Below are positions 57,895 to 64,000 of a stretch of 64,000 nucleotides of DNA, one piece after another. Position 1 is the first letter of the stretch; every line of letters starts with the position of its first letter. The stretch is from Phaeospirillum sp. (GTDB lineage Bacteria; Pseudomonadota; Alphaproteobacteria; Rhodospirillales; Magnetospirillaceae), in contig JAUSFB010000073.1 of the NCBI GenBank assembly GCA_030651575.1, positions 124,001 through 188,000 on the forward strand, in the 5' to 3' direction. The position numbers and the translations under genes are program-made. Below the pieces are notes generated by a model. That model had not been told where the DNA came from and did not search any database. It worked only from the letters and a program-made list of their open reading frames with translations.

Positions 57895-59382
57895 ATGACC
57901 GCTTATTCCCGCCTGGAAGCCATTTTCCGCAAAACCGCCGCCCTGGGCGACGCGCTGGCGATTTTGCATTGGGACATGGCGACCATGATGCCGAATGGCG
58001 GCGCGGAATCCCGGACCGAGCAGATCGCCACCTTGAAGGGCATCGCCCACGAGACCATCACCGCGCCGGATCTGGCCGAACTGCTGACAACGGCGGCGAC
58101 GGAGACTCTCGACAACTGGGAGCGGGCCAATCTGCGCGAGATGCACCGGGAATGGGTCCATGCCAGCGCCCTGCCGGCCGATCTGGTCGATGCCCTGACG
58201 CGGGCCGAATCCGCCTGCGAGATGGTCTGGCGCGAGGCGCGGCCGGCCTCGGACTTCAAGCGGGTGCTGCCGCATCTGCGCGACCTGCTGGGACTGGTGC
58301 GCCAAGTGGGAGCCATCAAGGCCGAGCGTCTGGGCGTCGGCGTCTACGACGCCCTGCTCGACCAATACGAACCCGGCGGGCGTTCATCCGAGATCGACCC
58401 GGTCTTCACCCATCTGGAAGGCTTCCTGCCCGGCTTCATCGGCGAGGCGCTGGAGGTTCAGGCCGGCAAGCCGCCGCTGCTGGCGACCTCCGGCCCGTTC
58501 CCCGTCGAGAGTCAAAAGGCACTGGGCCTCAAGATGATGGAGATGTTGGGCTTCGACTTCCATCACGGCCGGCTGGACGTCTCCCATCATCCGTTCTGCG
58601 GCGGTACGCCCGCCGACACCCGCATCACCACCCGGTACGACGACGACGACTTTGTTTCGGCGATGATGGGGGTGCTTCACGAGACCGGACACGCCCTTTA
58701 CGAATTCGGCTTGCCCAAGGGTCGCTGGGGCTCCCAGCCGGTGGGGCGCGCCCGGGGCATGGTGGCGCACGAGTCCCAGTCGCTGCTGATGGAGATGCAG
58801 GCCTGCCGGTCGCGCGACTTCATGGGCTTCGCCGCGCCGCTGATCCGCGAGACCTTTGACCGCCAGGGAGCGGAGTGGGAGGCGGACAACCTCTATCGGC
58901 GCGGCATCCGGGTCGAACGCGGCTTTATCCGAGTCGAGGCCGACGAGGTCACCTACCCCGCCCATGTCATCATCCGCTATCGCCTGGAAAAGGCGCTGAT
59001 CGAGGGCCGGATGGAACTGGAAGACCTGCCCGCCGCCTGGAACGAGGGCTATGGGCGACTGCTGGGAATAGCGCCACCCGACGACCGGCTGGGCTGCTTG
59101 CAAGATATCCACTGGTTCGGCGGGTCGTGGGGCTATTTCCCCACCTACACCTTGGGAGCCATGACCGCCGCCCAGTTGTTCGACGCCGCCCAACGGGCCG
59201 ATGGCGATATCCTGGCCGGCCTCGGGCGCGGCGATTTCAAGCCGCTGCGGGATTGGCTGCGAACCAATATCCACGGCAAGGGCTCGCTGTTGTCCACCCG
59301 CGAACTGCTGACCGAGGCCACCGGTCGGCCGCTCGACCCGACCGTGTTCGAAGCCCATCTGCGGCGGCGCTACCTCGGGTAA
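57895..59382 (+). CDS. M32 metallocarboxypeptidase (carboxypeptidase Taq family)
   Basis: A 495-residue zinc or cobalt carboxypeptidase. The HExxH motif is H262-ETG-H266 (MGVLHETGHALYEFGLP), with the family motifs DVSHHPFCGGTPADTRITTRY, HESQSLLMEMQ and IHWFGGSWGYFPTYTLGAM. It removes C-terminal residues from peptides in the cytoplasm. ATG 57895 (MTAYSRLEAI) has GGAAG upstream; GTG 57862 is an alternative. Two tiny genes and meaB follow on the same strand. Confidence 0.95.
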   Translation: MTAYSRLEAIFRKTAALGDALAILHWDMATMMPNGGAESRTEQIATLKGIAHETITAPDLAELLTTAATETLDNWERANLREMHREWVHASALPADLVDALTRAESACEMVWREARPASDFKRVLPHLRDLLGLVRQVGAIKAERLGVGVYDALLDQYEPGGRSSEIDPVFTHLEGFLPGFIGEALEVQAGKPPLLATSGPFPVESQKALGLKMMEMLGFDFHHGRLDVSHHPFCGGTPADTRITTRYDDDDFVSAMMGVLHETGHALYEFGLPKGRWGSQPVGRARGMVAHESQSLLMEMQACRSRDFMGFAAPLIRETFDRQGAEWEADNLYRRGIRVERGFIRVEADEVTYPAHVIIRYRLEKALIEGRMELEDLPAAWNEGYGRLLGIAPPDDRLGCLQDIHWFGGSWGYFPTYTLGAMTAAQLFDAAQRADGDILAGLGRGDFKPLRDWLRTNIHGKGSLLSTRELLTEATGRPLDPTVFEAHLRRRYLG

Positions 59383-59405
59383 GCAAACTGCGGTAGGATC
59401 ATAAG

Positions 59406-59714
59406 ATGATCGGTTGGCTGCAACGTCTGTTCCTGGACAAACGAGCGCGCGAGGCGTTGAACAGACGCCCGGCGCCGCCAAGGGCTGCTCGCCGTCACGA
59501 GGTCTCGGTCCCGCCGCCCGAGCGCAGCCCGGCCGACGCCTTGGCCGAGGCGGAAATCCGCATGCAACGGATGCCGCCGGAAAAAGCCCAGCTGATCCGC
59601 AGCGCCATGGCGGTGCATCGGGCCAGCCAGTCGGCCCTGGCCGAGCTTGGCGACGAAGAATTGGACAAGCTGCGCCAAGTGGCGGAAAAGGCGCTTCTGG
59701 GTGGGGGACGCTAG
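59406..59714 (+). CDS. Small hypothetical protein (related to the next gene)
   Basis: A 102-residue protein with a hydrophobic start (MIGWLQRLFLD), a basic proline-rich linker and a helical C-terminal region. Its last 40 residues (SAMAVHRASQSALAELGDEELDKLRQVAEKAL) follow the same pattern as those of the next gene, suggesting a tandem duplication. No known function. AGGAT lies before the ATG. Confidence 0.7.
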   Translation: MIGWLQRLFLDKRAREALNRRPAPPRAARRHEVSVPPPERSPADALAEAEIRMQRMPPEKAQLIRSAMAVHRASQSALAELGDEELDKLRQVAEKALLGGGR

Positions 59715-59717
59715 ACG

Positions 59718-59963
59718 ATGTTCGGCTTTCTCAAGACCCTGTTCGGCGATTCCAAGCCGGCCCCGAAATCCGCGCCGAAACCGGCAAAACCGGCGACGGC
59801 CCCAGTCCAGAACCGCGCCAGGCTGCTGAAGCAGGCCCAGGAGGTTCACCGCGCCAAGCGCAAGATCCTCGACGCCCTTTCCGACGAGGACCGCGCCAAA
59901 CTGGTCGCCATGGCCATCCTCACCTTTCTGAACGAGGGGCGCGAGCCCGACAGCAAAAAGTAG
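59718..59963 (+). CDS. Small hypothetical protein (paralogue of the preceding gene)
   Basis: An 81-residue protein with the same plan as its neighbour: a short hydrophobic start (MFGFLKTLFGD), a lysine/proline/alanine linker and a helical tail with VHRAKRKILDALSDEDRAKL. GGGGGAC lies eight bases upstream. It is three bases after the previous stop and ten before the meaB-like gene, so all three are one transcript. Confidence 0.7.
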   Translation: MFGFLKTLFGDSKPAPKSAPKPAKPATAPVQNRARLLKQAQEVHRAKRKILDALSDEDRAKLVAMAILTFLNEGREPDSKK

Positions 59964-59973
59964 AGAGTCAATC

Positions 59974-60975
59974 TTGAGCCTTCCACTCCCCGATCCCATC
60001 GCCTTGGCGAAAGGCGTGCTGGCCGGCGAACGCCGCGCCTTGGCCCGCGCCATCACCTTGATCGAATCCACCCGCGCCGATCACCGCGAAGCGGCCGAGA
60101 CGCTGATGCACGAACTGCTGCCCCATACCGGCAATTCGATCCGCATCGGTATCACCGGCGTTCCCGGCGCCGGCAAAAGCACCTTCATCGAAAGCTTTGG
60201 CCTGCATGTGCTGAGTCAGGGCAAACGCCCGGCGGTGCTGGCGGTGGACCCGTCCTCGCCCCGCTCCGGCGGCTCGATCCTGGGCGACAAGACCCGCATG
60301 GAGGAGTTGGGCCGCGACGCCAGGGCCTTTATCCGCCCCAGCCCGTCCGGCTGCACCCTGGGCGGCGTGGCGCGCCGCACCCGCGAGGCCATGCTGGTCT
60401 GCGAGGCCGCCGGCTTCGACGTCATCGTGGTCGAGACCGTGGGCGTCGGCCAAAGCGAGACCGCGGTGGCCGACATGGTCGACATGTTCCTGCTGGTGCT
60501 GGTGCCGGGCGGCGGCGACGAGTTGCAGGGCATCAAGAAGGGAATCGTCGAACTGGCCGACGCCATCGTGGTCAACAAGGCCGACGGCGACCTGGCGGCT
60601 GCGGCCGGACGGGCGGCGCGCGATTATAAAAGCGCGCTCCATCTGCTGGCGCCGGTCTCCCCCCACTGGACGGTGCCGGTGCTGACCTGCTCCGCCCTGA
60701 CGCGTTCGGGGATCGACGAGGTATGGCGGATGATCGACGGCTATCGCAACGCCATGGACAAGGCCGGGGCGCTGACCGGACGCCGGGCCGATCAGGCCCA
60801 TGCCTGGATGTGGAACGAAGTGTCGGAAACACTGCTCTCGACGCTGCGCGACGACCCCAGGGTCGAACGATTGCTGCCCGAGATGGAACGGGCGGTCGCC
60901 GCCGGCCGCATGGCGCCTGGAGCGGCGGCGCGGCAGTTGGTGGGAACCTTCCGACTCCCCTTGGCTCCGTCATGA
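59974..60975 (+). CDS. meaB: MeaB/ArgK-type G3E GTPase
   Basis: A 333-residue P-loop GTPase that loads and protects B12-dependent methylmalonyl-CoA mutase or related mutases. Walker A is GVPGAGKST at residues 62-70. Next come AVDPSSPRSGGSILGDKTRME, VIVVETVGVGQSE (switch II) and the base-specificity motif VNKADGD. The start is TTG, with GAGAG upstream; no ATG or GTG fits without cutting into the conserved N terminus. No mutase gene is in the window, so the partner is elsewhere. Confidence 0.93.
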   Translation: MSLPLPDPIALAKGVLAGERRALARAITLIESTRADHREAAETLMHELLPHTGNSIRIGITGVPGAGKSTFIESFGLHVLSQGKRPAVLAVDPSSPRSGGSILGDKTRMEELGRDARAFIRPSPSGCTLGGVARRTREAMLVCEAAGFDVIVVETVGVGQSETAVADMVDMFLLVLVPGGGDELQGIKKGIVELADAIVVNKADGDLAAAAGRAARDYKSALHLLAPVSPHWTVPVLTCSALTRSGIDEVWRMIDGYRNAMDKAGALTGRRADQAHAWMWNEVSETLLSTLRDDPRVERLLPEMERAVAAGRMAPGAAARQLVGTFRLPLAPS

Positions 60976-61021
60976 TAAACAGGCTATCCTTTGGCCTCTC
61001 GCACACCGATTGGGACGTGAA

Positions 61022-61582
61022 ATGCCGAACCCGCCGAATGACACCGTGATCCTAAAGCGAGAGCTTGTCGGCCTGTTCGGGCACATGCAGAAGATTCGCA
61101 AGGAGCTGGCGGCCCTCAATCCGCCCGGCTCGCCAGATCATTTCGGCGGCATGTCCGAGCAGTTGGACGCCATCGTCGCCGCGACCGAGGGCGCCACCAA
61201 CACCATCATGGAAAGCATGGAAGCCATCGATACCCTGATGGGCGAGGCGCGTGCGCTGGCGGCGGACAATCCCCCCCTGAACGCGATCTTCGATCAGGTC
61301 ACCGACAAGGTGAACACAGTGTTCGAGGCCTGCTCGTTCCAAGACATCACCGGCCAGCGCATTTCCAAGGTGGTCGGGACGCTTAAATTCGTCGAGGAGC
61401 GGGTCAACACCATCGTCCTGACCTGGGGCCGGGACGAACTGACAAAGGTCGCGGTCCAGATCAAGGAAGAAGACCCAGACAAGAGGCTCCTGAATGGCCC
61501 GCAGCTGGCTGGCCAGGGTGTCACCCAGGCCGATGTGGACCGGATGCTGGGTCAGGATGCCATCGATAAGCTGTTTGGATAA
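61022..61582 (+). CDS. CheZ-family phosphatase
   Basis: A 186-residue helical protein. The catalytic CheZ motif is present as SFQDITGQRISKVVGTLKFVEERV, with D108 and Q112 in the positions that attack phospho-CheY. The C-terminal part (GVTQADVDRMLGQDAIDKLF) resembles the CheY-binding tail motif. It should switch off a CheY-type response regulator. It is about 45 bases downstream of meaB, far from any che cluster in the window. Confidence 0.85.
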   Translation: MPNPPNDTVILKRELVGLFGHMQKIRKELAALNPPGSPDHFGGMSEQLDAIVAATEGATNTIMESMEAIDTLMGEARALAADNPPLNAIFDQVTDKVNTVFEACSFQDITGQRISKVVGTLKFVEERVNTIVLTWGRDELTKVAVQIKEEDPDKRLLNGPQLAGQGVTQADVDRMLGQDAIDKLFG

Positions 61583-61600
61583 AGAGTCGCGATTCAAGGC

Positions 61601-61629
61601 TTGACGGCAGGCCTTCGCCCCCTTAAAAA
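61601..61629 (+). promoter_or_regulatory. Candidate promoter of rpmB
   Basis: TTGACG and TAAAAA are separated by 17 bases, about 75 bases upstream of the rpmB ATG. The -35 is near consensus; the -10 is weaker. Confidence 0.45.
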
Positions 61630-61706
61630 CGCGGCTTCCTCCGGGACCGCTCCGGCTGCTAAGGCCGTCGATGGACCGGCGAACGATTCGAAGTGAGGAT
61701 TTAGCT

Positions 61707-62009
61707 ATGGCACGTCGCTGCGCCATCACCGGCAAAGGCGTTTTGACCGGTAACAATGTCAGCCACGCCAATAACAAGACCCGGCGTCGGTTTCTGCCCA
61801 ACCTGCAGGAAGCCTCCGTGCTTTCCGATGCTCTCGGCCATCCCGTGCGTATGCGGGTGTCCATGAATGGTCTGAAGACCATCGAGCACAATGGCGGCAT
61901 TGACGCCTTCCTGCTGTCCGTCTCCGACAGCAAACTGTCGGTCGAGGCCCGTCGCCTGAAGAAGAGCATTCAGCGCGCCCTGGCCAGCAAGCAGGTTGAA
62001 GCGGCCTAA
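61707..62009 (+). CDS. rpmB: 50S ribosomal protein L28
   Basis: A 100-residue ribosomal protein. [34 protein letters not shown] is the standard L28 N terminus; the longer C-terminal part is normal for alphaproteobacteria. It lacks the zinc-binding cysteine pairs of C+ paralogues, having only C5. GAGGA lies seven bases before the ATG. A strong terminator follows, so it is monocistronic. Confidence 0.98.
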   Translation: MARRCAITGKGVLTGNNVSHANNKTRRRFLPNLQEASVLSDALGHPVRMRVSMNGLKTIEHNGGIDAFLLSVSDSKLSVEARRLKKSIQRALASKQVEAA

Positions 62010-62032
62010 TTCAGGCTTCACCAGATGATCAG

Positions 62033-62061
62033 ACGGCCCGCGGAAAACCGCGGGCCGTTTT
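62033..62061 (+). terminator. Rho-independent terminator after rpmB
   Basis: A perfect 11-base-pair stem (ACGGCCCGCGG with CCGCGGGCCGT, AAAA loop) is followed by TTTTGTC, 23 bases after the rpmB stop. Confidence 0.9.
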
Positions 62062-62081
62062 GTCGTGTCCGATACCGACAA

Positions 62082-62115
62082 GGACAGGCCGAGGATAGTC
62101 TTCCCCGGCCCGTCC
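62082..62115 (-). terminator. Hairpin terminator after the GST gene
   Basis: On the minus strand GGACGGGCCGGGGA and TCCTCGGCCTGTCC pair over 14 positions, two of them G-U, with a six-base loop. TTGTCGG follows. It starts just after the GST stop. The plus-strand copy pairs less well, so it serves the minus-strand gene. Confidence 0.5.
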
Positions 62116-62120
62116 CAGAC

Positions 62121-62726
62121 TCAAATCAGCTTTTCGGCCTTCAGCGCCGCCTGGACCGCCGGACGCGCCCCGATGCGGGTGGAGTGGGCCACCAGATTGG
62201 GCCATGCGGCAGGGTCGATCCCGACCCGAGGCAGCCACGAGAACACGTTGAACAGATAGAAGTCGGCGATGCCGACGCTGTCACCCAACAGATACGGCCC
62301 CTTGCCCAGCGTCTGATTGACGTAGTCCAGACGCCGCGTCAACAGCCCCTTGACCATCGTCTTGCCCTCTTCGGGCATGGCCGGGTTGAACAGGCCGCCG
62401 GCGCTCTTGTGCAGTTCGGTCGCGATGAAGACCAACCATTCCACCAGCTTGAAATAGCCCGGCGAGCCGGCCGGCGGGGCCAGCTTCTTATCCGGGGCCA
62501 TGGCGGCGATGTTCAAGACGATGGCGACGCCCTCGGTCAGCACGGTGCCGTCATCCAACACCAGGGCGGGAATGTAGCCCTTGGGATTGATGGCCAGAAA
62601 GTCGGCGCCGCTTTCGGTTTTCTTGGTGGGCAGATCAACCGCCTCGATCTCGAAAGCGAGTCCGGCTTCACGCAGTGCGATATGGGGCGACAGGGAGCAG
62701 GCGCCAGCCTTGTAGTAGAGCTTCAT
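62121..62726 (-). CDS. Glutathione S-transferase (beta class)
   Basis: A 201-residue GST. The N-terminal thioredoxin-like domain starts MKLYYKAGACSLSPHIALRE with the beta-class active-site cysteine C10, and keeps the cis-proline in GYIPALVLDDG and the TEGVAI glutathione contact. The C-terminal helical domain has SVGIADFYLFNV. It is a cytoplasmic detoxification or redox enzyme. AAAGGA lies six bases before the ATG. Confidence 0.94.
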   Translation of the reverse strand: MKLYYKAGACSLSPHIALREAGLAFEIEAVDLPTKKTESGADFLAINPKGYIPALVLDDGTVLTEGVAIVLNIAAMAPDKKLAPPAGSPGYFKLVEWLVFIATELHKSAGGLFNPAMPEEGKTMVKGLLTRRLDYVNQTLGKGPYLLGDSVGIADFYLFNVFSWLPRVGIDPAAWPNLVAHSTRIGARPAVQAALKAEKLI

Positions 62727-62740
62727 GGAGTGTCCTTTAA

Positions 62741-62959
62741 TCAGGAGTCGTGCGGAACTTCGTTAAGAGCGCCGCAACTGCATTGATAGAGCAGGTTCAC
62801 CAGCATGGCCTTGATGGGCATCTCGTGCATCATCTCGCGGCCACAACTGCCGCAAAAGGCGTTATCGCCTCCCAACCCGATCATGGCGACGCCGGTATCC
62901 ATGATCTCGCGACCATTGATATAGGCTTCCGCCACCACTTTTAGAACGATATCGGCCAT
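62741..62959 (-). CDS. Small zinc-ribbon-like protein
   Basis: A 72-residue protein with four cysteines in two knuckles, FCGSCGREM and YQCSCGAL, probably binding one zinc. The N-terminal half (ADIVLKVVAEAYINGREIMDTG) looks like a beta-alpha segment. Function unknown. ATG 62959 has AAGGGGA about eight bases upstream; the frame is open 17 codons further without support. It lies between the gamma-glutamyltransferase-like gene and GST on the same strand. Confidence 0.7.
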   Translation of the reverse strand: MADIVLKVVAEAYINGREIMDTGVAMIGLGGDNAFCGSCGREMMHEMPIKAMLVNLLYQCSCGALNEVPHDS

Positions 62960-62987
62960 ATAATTAAAGTCCCCTTGCTTCCAAACA

Positions 62988-64000
62988 TCAATATCCCGCC
63001 ACGCTCCCATCGGACCGGAGGTCGGCGGCTCCCTCGATCAGTCCGTCGCTTCGGCGGCACAACGCCCCGGCATGGCCCAGCAGGCAATCCCAGGCTCCGA
63101 CCACCTCGATCATGTGCCCCGCTTGGCGCAAGCGGTCGATGACCGCCGGGTCAAGCCGGGATTCCACCTGGATGGCGGCGCTGGTCTTGCCGTCCAGCAT
63201 GCGTCCCATGGCCCAGCGCGGGGCGGAGACCGCCGCCTGGAGACCTTGGCCGAACAGGGCCGCGCGGGTGAACACTTCGGCCTGAAGCAGGGGTTGGGCG
63301 TCGCCGCCCGTGGCGCCATAGACCATGGTCCGGCCATCCCGGAGGCGTGCCAGACCCGGCGACAGGGTATGGAACGGCCGGCGGCGCGGCTCCAGGACAT
63401 TACGATGCCCAGGCTCCAGGCTGAAGGCGCTGCCCCGGCACTGCCAGACGATGCCAGTCTCGGACAGGGTGACGCCCGAGCCAAAGGCATGGAACAGGCT
63501 TTGGGTGAAACTGACGGCGCGGCCCTGACCGTCCACCACGCCCAGCCAGACGCTATCGCCCGCATTGCCGACGCCCGGCCGAGGCGAGGCACGGCGGCGG
63601 TCGATCCCGGCCGCCATGCCGTCGAGAATGCCGTCGGTCAGATAGGTGGTGGCGTGAATCGACATGCGGGCCGGGTCGGTGACATGGGCGTCGCGAACTC
63701 CATGGGCCAGCTTGGCGGCCTCGATCAGGCCGTGGATATGGTCGAAGCCGTCGGCCTCGGTCACACCCAGGCGCTGAAACAGACCCAACAGAATCAGTGA
63801 AGCCAGCCCCTGGGTTGGCGGCGCGGTGTTGAACAAGGTGCCGCCGGGCAGGCCCAGCGACAACGGACGGCGACGCATGCCGCGATGGCGCGCCATGTCC
63901 TCGGCCCGCAGGGGACTTTCGACGGCGGCAAGCCCGGCGGCGACTGAACGAGCCACTTCGCCACGATAAAAATCATCCAATCCGGCGGCAGCCAGCCGTT
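62988..64000 (-). CDS. Gamma-glutamyltransferase-like protein (C-terminal part, cut by window edge)
   Basis: The last 337 codons of an Ntn-hydrolase of the gamma-glutamyltransferase family; the 5' end lies beyond base 64000. Motifs include APPTQGLASLILL, the self-processing site region GDSVWLGVVDGQGRAVSFTQSLFHAFGSGV and SLEPGHRNVLEPRRRPFHTLSPGLA. The residue aligned with the catalytic threonine (TTHxxVxD) is serine (AGC codon) here. The family normally hydrolyses glutathione or gamma-glutamyl compounds; the substrate here is unproven. Confidence 0.85.
   Translation of the reverse strand, partial: RLAAAGLDDFYRGEVARSVAAGLAAVESPLRAEDMARHRGMRRRPLSLGLPGGTLFNTAPPTQGLASLILLGLFQRLGVTEADGFDHIHGLIEAAKLAHGVRDAHVTDPARMSIHATTYLTDGILDGMAAGIDRRRASPRPGVGNAGDSVWLGVVDGQGRAVSFTQSLFHAFGSGVTLSETGIVWQCRGSAFSLEPGHRNVLEPRRRPFHTLSPGLARLRDGRTMVYGATGGDAQPLLQAEVFTRAALFGQGLQAAVSAPRWAMGRMLDGKTSAAIQVESRLDPAVIDRLRQAGHMIEVVGAWDCLLGHAGALCRRSDGLIEGAADLRSDGSVAGY

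Overview
The window is a stretch of GC-rich alphaproteobacterial chromosome. I infer a Magnetospirillum-like member of the Rhodospirillales. The reasons are an hpn/shc hopanoid cluster, class II DAHP synthase, a MeaB-type GTPase, chemoreceptors including a globin-coupled one, a bacteriohemerythrin and a GcrA-like mini-protein. Gene density is very high and no stretch above about 300 bases lacks a gene. I saw no rRNA operon, CRISPR array, prophage or insertion sequence.

Layout: 1-3286 holds the rod-shape operon mreB-mreC-mreD-mrdA (minus strand, mrdA cut by the edge). 3389-10225 holds branched-chain amino acid synthesis (leuA, then miaA-ilvB-ilvN-ilvC) with a small c-type cytochrome between leuA and ilvC. 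10455-17143 is the protein quality-control block, transcribed as tRNA-Leu, tig, clpP, clpX, lon, hupB. 17347-25323 is mixed housekeeping: a globin-coupled chemoreceptor, malonyl-CoA decarboxylase, Nnr, DadA, a hemerythrin-like protein, a DHH phosphoesterase and an SDR. 25320-26104 is a HepT/MntA toxin-antitoxin pair. 26206-30295 carries a YicC-family gene, gmk, aroC, fabI and a CBS protein.

30510-40601 is a hopanoid locus in three transcription units: hpnM-hpnI-hpnJ (minus), hpnH (plus) and hpnA-hpnB-hpnD-shc-hpnG (minus). Together these cover presqualene diphosphate formation, squalene cyclisation, adenosylhopane formation and turnover, and side-chain glycosylation and ring contraction. hpnC, hpnE and hpnK are not in the window.

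40836-49908 is the least familiar part. It has a Sel1-repeat protein coupled to a 559-residue protein of unknown function, then three small proteins (one resembling the C-terminal part of GcrA). Next is a 1333-residue Pls/PosA-type single-module non-ribosomal peptide synthetase whose substrate pocket looks suited to a basic amino acid, followed by a ribbon-helix-helix protein and a FlaF-like protein. The rest (50088-64000) holds a Cache chemoreceptor, class II DAHP synthase, a Pat-type acetyltransferase, ElbB, an M32 carboxypeptidase, two related tiny genes before a meaB-like gene, a CheZ-like phosphatase, rpmB, a GST, a zinc-ribbon protein and a truncated gamma-glutamyltransferase.

Many adjacent genes are coupled by ATGA or GTGA overlaps. 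Two dispersed repeat types occur: a REP-like palindromic element in three copies, and a nested inverted repeat built on ACACAGAT. Function calls come from recognising protein families by eye; no database search was run.
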